NCBI GenBank assembly: GCA_037576215.1
Contig: JBANDB010000001.1
Coordinates: forward strand, 1 to 64,000
Reading direction: 5' to 3'
Length of the DNA stretch: 64,000 nt
Source: Armillaria gallica
Taxonomy: Eukaryota > Basidiomycota > Agaricomycetes > Agaricales > Physalacriaceae
Every line of letters starts with the position of its first letter. Positions within the stretch are counted from its first letter, which is position 1. Positions 55,940-64,000 of this stretch are shown here, in pieces. The position numbers and the translations under genes were made by a program. Below the pieces are notes generated by a model, which searched no databases, was not told the DNA's origin, and worked only from the letters and a program-made list of their open reading frames with translations.

Positions 55940-56265
55940 GCGTTCTTTCCTAACCTCGTTTCAGCGCTTACTCACTAATATTATATTTTTAGCTAGCTTC
56001 ATGCGGACCCGGACCATAGCCATGTTATGATGATTGTATATGTACCATCACTACGACGCAATGTACCAAAAGTCTTTCCTATTCTGTGCCCTGCACCTAA
56101 GTTATTGCCTCGGATCGAAAGGGCAAATACCGATCAGTGAACGAGACATCATTTATCGATGCTCGAAGCCTTCAAACCATGTAAGCATCTCAGAATGGTC
56201 TCCTCGGGCCCGGGCCTATTTCATATTACAAGACTGTCTGTCATTTGCGTGCATGCTACTATGCG

Positions 56266-57520
56266 TTATAGCTTTCCTTTCATATTTCTTTCTGGTCCCA
56301 TCCAGATACCTGTCTGGAGTCTACCCTTCGAGTGAGAATCCCACCAATCCACGATGGTTTGCACGACCTCCGCGTGCTGACCTGTATAAGTGTGGTCCGC
56401 ATCTTCCATGAAATGCAAAGAATACGTCCCGGTGCTTCGCTTGCTCAGAGCTTTCGCGTACAACACGGCGTTGTATCTAAAATTTAACTGTCAAGACGCC
56501 ATGAGGCTATCAAAGAGCGTAACGTACACTGGTACCCCTTTGTCCTTCAATCTATGGATAATAAGGACATCAGTCGTCTGAGGAAACAGGTAATCTACGA
56601 AAGAATTGTCAAATGTGGCATAGTCGACAAAGTCTTCCTGGTATATCTTCTCTTTAAAGGTGTGTGTGAAGGTACGGCGATTGAGAAGGTGAAACCCTCT
56701 GTCGGCTATGTTCTTTAGAAGTATCTTGGAGCTCTGGGACACTGTAGTCTGATCAGTGCAGGCCGACTGGGAGAAGTGAAGGGTATGACAGTACCGAAAA
56801 TATCCTGTCAAAGGTAAGGGTCTTCCATTCCACTCAGCACAGAAGAATACGTACTTTCATACGGTAAGTCGCAGAGACAATCACAAATCCCGAAACCTTC
56901 TTTCCATCTTCAGATGTACAAAGCCATCTTATGGCGAGTACGGCCCCACGGGAGTGGCCAATCACCAAATCGAACTGGTACCCAAAATGAGCCTTAAGAT
57001 AATCTGTGATGATGCGAAGGTCGAGAACGTCCTCTTCCATTTTGTTCTGGCGCCATATGCCAGGAGACTCAAAGGATCCTCTGATACATCAAAGGTTGAG
57101 CTATTGCGTAGAAGAAAAACTTCAGATAGATACCGAAAGTCGAAACGGAACGTGTCCATAGGGAGGGTAGATGCGAGTTGTTTGAGGAAGAGATGGTCCT
57201 TGTGCCTAACAATGAATGAATTATTAGATCAAAGCTGCTGCTGTACCCGACTGAAAGAAACGAGTACCCGCCGACACCGTGGAGCACCTACAAGTCAGAT
57301 GATTCGCACTTTTTCATTAGGAGACTGGATGAATCTCACAGACCAGCGCGAGTTTCCTTCCTTGTGTTGACTTTTCCGGCTCCAACTGCTCTAGAATGCC
57401 ATGAATTGCAGTTGGCTCCCCAGGATGCAGACTCGGGGCAGGGATAAATATCGTTGACGATGCATGGGTAGGCATCGGTGTCAAGAGTGATTGGTCAGAA
57501 GGAAATTCGATAGTGGCCAC
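56266..57520 (-). CDS. Alpha/beta hydrolase, serine aminopeptidase S33-like
   Basis: The start is ATG at 57518-57520 and the end is TAA at 56266-56268. About seven short exons join into a hydrolase fold. The N-terminal strand is followed by the oxyanion segment LHGVGGHKDHLF, then TFRFDFRGSFESPG. The nucleophile elbow GHSRGA is encoded at 56942-56959 (Ser). The strand DVLIIHRLKDKGVPV holds the probable acid, and MEDADHTYTG the catalytic His. All three catalytic positions are present. Introns have GT and AG ends; the first donor (GTCTGT) is unusual. The enzyme should cleave esters or peptides in the cytosol, but the substrate cannot be read from sequence. Confidence 0.75.
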
Positions 57521-59330
57521 TACTTGTAGGGATTTCAGGTTTCAAGATAACGTTGACAGAGAGCAAGCTTGATGCCCCGTAAGCCTGTAGCTTATCCATT
57601 TGGGGCAACGAGACTTGGAAGTCGCCTAACGTAACCGAAGACTGTCCCGGTCTGTCCGAGCAGTATCGAGTGCTAGCGATTGTCAGAGCCCAGCTCAGCT
57701 CAGTTTCCGAGGCTTATGCGAGGCTTGAGTAGGTTCAGACTCTTCAAATTGAAAGTCCAAGCCCGCTCAGGCTCAAGCTCAGGATCGGATTGGGCTCAGG
57801 CCCGGGCTTGTGCATATGAAAATAAAGACAGTAATTGCTGAAGGATCGGGCTATAGTCACGGTTTCGTATTGAAAGAAATGTTTATCTGCTACATATCAT
57901 GTTAATATGTTATAATATCATGCGTGAGGACACAAGAAATAGACACAGTAAAGGAAAACATGACATACCTTCTTATAGTCCAACACAAACAACGCACTTA
58001 GCTTAATGCTAATTCAACCCACTGCTGCTAAAGAGAATCACCTGTAATCTCTGCCTAGGCCGTAGGATGAGTACCGATGAGGCCCCACGACAATTGCGAC
58101 AATAAATTCCGTTGACAGGAAGTAGGGAGACCGTCTCGGTGACTTCCGTCCCATCAATTTCCTCGTGAGTCGACGATGATGCTACCAGCAGCAAGATACT
58201 TTTGCAAGATTACACGCAGGAAAGCATAGCATCTTCATAGTTAGCGGAATCAAATTTCAAAAGTTTCTGGTTGAGCTTGCTCTGAGCCGCCAATAAATTT
58301 AGAAACGAGACAAGCGCACACAAGCCCGGAAGGTCCAGCTCCAAAGCCCTAGAGCAGCACCCGATCCTCAGTCATCTGGGCTAGTGAAGTGAGGTCAGCC
58401 GATCTCGATCTAGCCTCGGAGTTCCCTTTCGAAGTATTGGTAAATCGTGACGACAACACGGACGGTAAGCCTGTTGAGGCTTGGTGGTGTTGATGTTGAT
58501 GTACAAAGTCCCAATCAGGAACGGCTGGGTCCACAGCCCTGAGATCGCAAGGCGCCGCAAGTACTGGTATTGGTTTTTTCTAGTACCACAGCCCTCCGGT
58601 TACGTGACTCTTTTTAAGTTTTAACGTTGAAGTCGGGGCTTATTAATATTTCACGTTGACCGCGGCGCCCAAGTGCCGGCTGTAGACTCAGGCATGCGGC
58701 ACGCCACGAACGCTGTTCAGACAGTTAATCCGAGATTCCGAATATCTTCCCATCATCATCAGCCAGACTAAGTTGAGCATCCAGAAAAGAGATTCAACTC
58801 AGGTTGCGCCCTCTGTCCACTAGTTCTGAAATCGGACACTGATCGCCGTGACGTTACCAGGAATTTTTCAATTACATATTATTTTTCGAGGACACTACCG
58901 ATTACAATAAGGCAAACCCACAGTTCAGCGGGAACAATTTGCTCAAAGCCCGGACATCCGAGGTAACAAACGAAGCCGTATCCCGACCTCCCTCTTCATT
59001 TCTCCGCTGATTTCCAACAGATCTTCATAGGTATCCGGCGTCTTCTGAGGCCGTAAATCATCCAGATCGGATTGCGTCTCCACGGATCCATCTGAGCGGC
59101 GCATTCTTTCTCACAGAACGAAGAGAAAGGGCAGTCGCAAAGAGCTATGGTGATTTACGTCGACATCATCCCTGTCAGCCAATGAGTGGAAGTCATAATT
59201 CCCATGCTCGTTCCTCTCACAACCATGACGACGGCGAATCCTACCTGGCATGGGAACGCAAATTGTAAATTCTACTTTTAAGCGCGTAGAGTTTGCACGT
59301 ACACTCCACTGTACATTATTAACAATCTGG
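57521..59330. other. Intergenic region with degenerate GCTCAG repeats
   Basis: At about 57690-57815 a degenerate hexamer (GCTCAG/GGCTCA/GGCTTG) recurs many times. A third copy of the CAACAC-ended repeat lies at 58485-58560. I recognise no gene; a minus-strand frame at 58009-58194 with CRNCRG is unexplained. Confidence 0.45.
58485..58560 (+). repeat. Dispersed CAACAC-ended repeat, copy 3
   Basis: GTGGTGTTGATGTTGATGTA, then CAAAGTCCCAATCAGGAACG and GCTGGGTCCACAGCCCTGA. It matches 24843-24920 in order and content. Confidence 0.55.
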
Positions 59331-59332
59331 AC

Positions 59333-60629
59333 CTAAAATAAAAAGGGGTATGTTATTAGCGAGCTGATTCTATCGTCCTCAAAATCGCTATCATCCTTAT
59401 TCCAACCAGCCTTCACCAACTCTGCCTCCCACGGAGAGTTGACTTCTTGTGGTGCGGGTGGGATGGTGGTCCTGCAACTATCTACAATAAAATCATGAAG
59501 GATACGGTTAACACTAGAAAATATCAGCTGTAGCGCCCATAGTTAGAAGCAATTCGACTCACGTATCCCCGTGCGTTACAACGCCAAAGTGTGGCGCCTC
59601 CGGTATCGTGTCCAAGCTGACTATTACCCCAGCATCCTTCAGCTGTCGCATAAACTTTTCCGTATATTCCCGAGGATATGCGATATCCCCTAGGCAGTGA
59701 ACCAATTTGACTGGGACGTGTATCCGAGAAAGTTGGTCATTCGAGTACTCCCTTCGATTATTACAAAAATCGACTGAAGCTCTGTCGCACTGATCAAGGT
59801 TCTTGGGAGTAAAGTTCGCCAAGGCCGAAGGCAGCGCAGTAGTGACGAGCCTAAAACGACAGTCAGTCATAACGGAAAGGGAACACCACTGTACGCACGC
59901 AGTTACTAAGCCATCGGGTTTATTGCTGAAACCTAATTGCAGGACGCCATAGATTGCGTGAGATATGACCTCCATATCGGGCTGGCCTGTCTTGTAGCCC
60001 TCCTTCCAACACTCTGCTACTTCCCGCCGACCATCGGCAACACATGGGAGCTACGTACAACATTAGGCTCAGCTACGGCATAAACAAGTCAAAAATCTCA
60101 CCTCCTCCAGCCCTAGCGGCGATACAAGGAAAAGAGATGCGACTTTGTTCGAGTGGTAGACGGCGAGGCTGATCGCTACAATACTGCCCATCGACAGACC
60201 CACAATGTGGCAGGAGGGTAGTTTGATCTCATCCTGTTGCATCGCAATTCAGACACGCCTCATTGAACAAACGAGTCATTCACCATGAATAATGCGACGT
60301 CTTCAGCAGCCTCCTTTGCACCATAACCTTCGGGAAGCGCGTCACTCATCGTGCGTCCGTGTATTCTAAGATCCAATGCAACACAATTGAACCGTCTTAT
60401 CAGGGGATCCTCGAATTGTCCTAGAGTGAATGTCAACCCAACAGCTGAATGGTGGTAAGGAGGAATGCAACTAACGTTGGAAAATCTGTTGTGCGTGGTA
60501 AACCGCATGAATGAACAGCAAAGTCGGTAGATTTGGGTCGATAGACTTTGACGATGAAGATGAGGGTGTAGATATCACGTAGTTAAATGCGATCTTTCCC
60601 GTGCTCGACTTGACCGTAGCTGTAGGCAT
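59333..60629 (-). CDS. Alpha/beta hydrolase (epoxide-hydrolase/lactonase-like fold)
   Basis: The start is ATG at 60627-60629, and six exons are separated by GT-AG introns. The strand LPTLLFIHA is followed by FNCVALDLRIHGRT. The nucleophile elbow GLSMGS is encoded at 60182-60199 with Ser as the nucleophile. The cap region continues to SLFLVSPLGLEE. The late strand VPVKLVHCLGDIAYP supplies the probable acid (Asp), and IPEAPHFGVV the catalytic His. The last exon ends LITYPFLF with TAG at 59333-59335; this TTTTAG could instead be an intron acceptor, so the extreme C-terminus is uncertain. It is not closely related to the hydrolase at 56.3 kb, judging by the different elbow and cap. Substrate unknown. 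Confidence 0.75.
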
Positions 60630-63600
60630 CCTGATCGATAGAATTTGAGAGTGCAGGGAGTAGAGAGGAAGAAAGAAGACGAGACAGGTCCCTCAGGTAA
60701 GACTGCCTTTTAAGATGTCCTCTCACACATTTTCAATGCGTGTAGTTTCCGAGATCATCTCTGGACCCGATCTCCAAGCGCACGCGAGATTGGCCCGGGG
60801 GATTCATGCTCCCAGAGAAGCGAAGATTGTATGTATACACCGGGGTGGAATCCCACAGTAAGACGGTCCTGTCACAAGGCGGAGGAAACAGCGCGCTGAC
60901 CCCTTAGGTAAGGGCCGATCAAAAGCCCTCTCCACTTCGAAGAAGGCGAATTGTCAGGGCGTCAGTCAACTCAAATCCATGCAGCTCCGCACCCGAGCCC
61001 TACGTCAGAAAGTCGGCGTACCTCACGGGGAACTGGTCTGGCCTCCTCGGAGAATTATGTAATTTAGTTTTATCTGATAACGTGAACTTGCCAGAAACCG
61101 ACCTGTCTTTCAATAATAAACAGGTAGCGAGTACTTCATGATGAGACATCCGGGGATATTGGGAGGCGCGCCTAGCCGCCTTCGGTCTAACGCTCGAAAG
61201 AAATTCTGAAGAACGGATGCAAACGTCTGGCAAGTGCTTACTTAAAGGAACTTCAGGGTTGAAATCGCGTGGTAAGTTACTGTTGTCAGACCACAAATCG
61301 ACTGTGTCAATGTAGTCAGTCACCAGTGACTCCATCCTTGGAAACGGGGACCTGACAATCAAGGAACATTGCTATACGGTGCAGACACCTCCGTTACCGA
61401 CCTTCTTGCCTGTGAAACTGACACACTGGATTGACAAAAATCAAGAGTAAAGTATACTGGCTGAATTGGTCAGCTTTGCGTTGCCAGGATGTGATTCTGA
61501 AGAATAGCGGGAGATGTCACGTATATTGCAATGCTGGGACACATCAAAGGATATGCATCCTCAGACAAGAAATACATACTCGAATACGACGAGAGCCTCT
61601 AATATTGAGACCTCTATGTCTCGTTACTGTGGCGGATAGAATGTGCTGTTTATAGGGAGGGAGCGCCAGAAATGGAACGAACTTTCCGTACAGCCGCGCT
61701 TGTGATACCGGCGCTCGTTTTTGCGGACGTGGGCCCGAATCCCTAGGAGAATTCGGGATGATTCCGATCTCGAACCATGTCCAAGTTTGTAAAAGAGCGC
61801 GGTGGAGGATGTCGTAACAGCGAGTATTGTATGGTAGTCCTGGAAAGCGTAACTGAGTTACGATATATCTCGGGGGGAAAATAGGCATAGTATCCAACAT
61901 ATCCATAACATACCGAAGAATAGGTACGATTTCCTGGCCAAATCATTGATTTGTGAGAGTTGATGACCTTCCACAAACATTATACATCCCAAGCGATACC
62001 GATATTGCATCAGAACATCTCGACTGAGCTGCTGCGGCTGACCGATCAAAGAGTAAGTTATCTAATATTCTTCGCTTCAGCGTAGTATCTCCAGTAAATG
62101 ACCGGCTGCGTACTCGTCCAGCGTTAGTCATTGACGAGGCATCGACAGATACCATTGAGCGACCACCGAAGTTTCCGAAACGGCATGGACGATAACCACT
62201 GGAAGATGGCAGCACCAGTAGACGCCAGGTAAAATTTCATATCGGCATTGAGAGTAGATCATAACACGTTATCAAGCACCAAGAATTTTGAACCAGCGGG
62301 GGATGAGAGAAAGTGCCAACTTCCCTATTGGGATACTTCGGCTTGACGTGACCTGTGGCCACGTGGGTCACCGTTTGGCCTACAGTGACTACTCCTCATA
62401 ACTCTGTAACGCCCGTGAAGGATACTCTTATGGAATTCGGACAGCCTACTTCATGTTGGGAATAGACGTCAGCAGGGGAAATGGACGTGGTGGTAGTGGC
62501 TCGAACGCTCGTGAACTTCGTAGCTAACACGGGTCCCGGGGATGGTCGCTCAAGTTACGATAATGATCAATACGAAAATCAAAATAAGGTAAAACAACGT
62601 AGCCGTCGGCCCAGTGGCTTTAAAACCATATCCTCAACACTTCAGAAGGAAAGGAAAATGCTGTCTTTTTAGACGTCTCGTTTGCCCATATAATTCAGTA
62701 AGAAATTGTCATGACGATTGATTATTCGAATTGTTCTATCGAGACTCGACCCAACCGAGTTCACACTAAAGTATAAAGAAGAAAGGAGGCAGCTGGGGTT
62801 CCGAACGTTTGGATGCAATCTCAAGCACAGAAACACCCATTATTTTTCTGAGACTCTTAAACGTGCTTTCACTGTACAACCTACCCCTGTATTGCCTACA
62901 TGACAACAACCAGTAGAATGGGAGAAAAGCCAGCACGATGTAGAGTATTTTTGAGTTTTTCTATGTATACTAAGTATTAGTATTTTTCGAGTTGATGGCC
63001 TCTTGGCTCCATCCTCAGAAATTCAGTGATCACTGACAGATCCTACAGACTCCATTAAATTTCCGGATGGTGAATCTAAGAGGGTCAATAAGAACACAGT
63101 GCCAGTGTTTCATAGATGCCGCAGGAGCTATAGATGCATTCAAATTTTCTCACATCATATTTATTTAGCCATTTTTTCTAGATAATACGAACAGACGGTA
63201 ACTTGCCCAATCTTCCACCGGGTCCACAAAGCGTCAAATCTCGAGACTCAAGGAGTCCATCCGTGGCTGGTTCAGGACGAGTTGCGCCATCCTGTTAGGC
63301 CCGCAACTGTGAACGGGCACCATCACGTTGTAGAGAGTTGAGACAGGGCCCAATGGCACATATTCGTAGAATTTTTGTGACCACGGGCCTTAGGGTTTGA
63401 AATTTGACATCAGAGAACCATATTCTCTGGAAAATCGTTACTGTAAATATCACTTTACAGCTGCTTCCATACAGCTTGACAGTAACACATTTTGCGCGAG
63501 AGAAAAGACTTATTTAGATTATGAAAACCGTCATAAACCATGCTTAGGGACTTGATGACGCGTTCGTGGCTGTTTCATGGTTATTTCGGCCATCTTGAGG

Positions 63601-64000
63601 CCTTCCCATGCGCTTGGAGTCCTAAAACCACGGTTTATGACGAAGTCGGAACTTTGTTTCATCATCCACGATAACACCCCTCACGTACGAAAGAACTCTC
63701 GGAACTTCGGATCGTACATGACGTCCAGCCCTGCCTGGAGTCTCCCATCACCGTTCAACCTTCGCATGTCGACCCGCGTTCGGGATTTCCCTGGCCGCCC
63801 AGACAGCAGAATCTTCTGTACAGCCGAATGAATTTATTCTGGTTTACCGCCGGATACACTGGGTTCCCACGCCGACTTACCTGCCACGCTGTGCCATTGC
63901 CGTTTCGGGATCGATAGCGTATTTCATTTCTTTTGGCTTTGCCTTGAGTCTCAGAAATTTCATACTCTTTGTAGCTTTGTGTTTAAGTACTATGGGCCAT
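60630..64000. other. No recognisable gene
   Basis: Minus-strand frames at 61000-61362, 61544-61906 and 61943-62215 lie close together, and a plus-strand frame sits at 63577-63831. None has a family signature, and I could not join them convincingly. An imperfect inverted repeat of about 20 bp (CCGTCATAAACCATG and CACGGTTTATGACG) flanks about 110 bp at 63527-63642. Confidence 0.3.

Noticed and set aside
63527..63642. Imperfect inverted repeat as a second MITE
   Set aside because: The arms are only about 20 bp with mismatches, and no target duplication or second copy is visible.

Overview
The window looks like nuclear DNA of a filamentous basidiomycete, most likely an Agaricomycete. The recognisable genes are split by many short (about 45-60 nt) GT-AG introns. 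They belong to families typical of mushroom genomes: F-box proteins with Cys/His-rich tails, a Ser/Thr-rich GPI-anchored surface protein, small membrane/coiled-coil proteins and intron-rich alpha/beta hydrolases. There are no bacterial-style operons, rRNA genes or CRISPR arrays. All product calls come from reading the sequence by eye; nothing was searched against a database.

Layout. From 1 to 20 kb, single genes alternate with old copies of a large repeat. The genes are a small membrane/coiled-coil gene at 4.9-5.6 kb, an F-box gene at 7.0-9.4 kb on the minus strand, a second small membrane gene at 12.9-13.5 kb and a secreted protein at 17.6-19.0 kb on the minus strand. The repeat copies are at 0.2-1.8, 10.0-11.7, 13.9-15.75 and 16.4-17.5 kb. 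From 20.6 to 49.7 kb the DNA is almost entirely repeats. At 32.2-49.7 kb five head-to-tail units of about 3-4 kb lie one after another, with an older unit at 20.6-24.9 kb. Between them, at 25-32 kb, are a reverse transcriptase remnant, a direct segmental duplication, inverted fragments of the unit and an inverted copy of the 12.9 kb gene. The normal gene-bearing sequence from 50.9 to 60.6 kb holds a GPI-anchored protein gene, a full-length tRNA-like gene, a second (frameshifted) F-box gene and two alpha/beta hydrolase genes. I recognise no gene from 60.6 to 64 kb.

The striking part is the repeat unit. Its first half is a decayed spliced gene of unknown function whose roughly 50-nt introns (GTGAGT at one end, CTAG at the other) are still visible in most copies. 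Its second half is a cluster of five to nine tRNA-like elements spaced about 150-350 bp apart. Each element has a box A and a box B (Pol III internal promoter motifs) and usually a pairable acceptor stem, and many are followed by a T-run. They are only 57-63 nt long because they lack about 10 nt where a tRNA carries its anticodon arm. I count about 35 such elements and two inverted fragments. The only copy that keeps a foldable anticodon arm is at 52601-52671. A 245-bp TA-flanked MITE sits in one cluster, and the matching empty site is present in the near-identical cluster 10 kb away.
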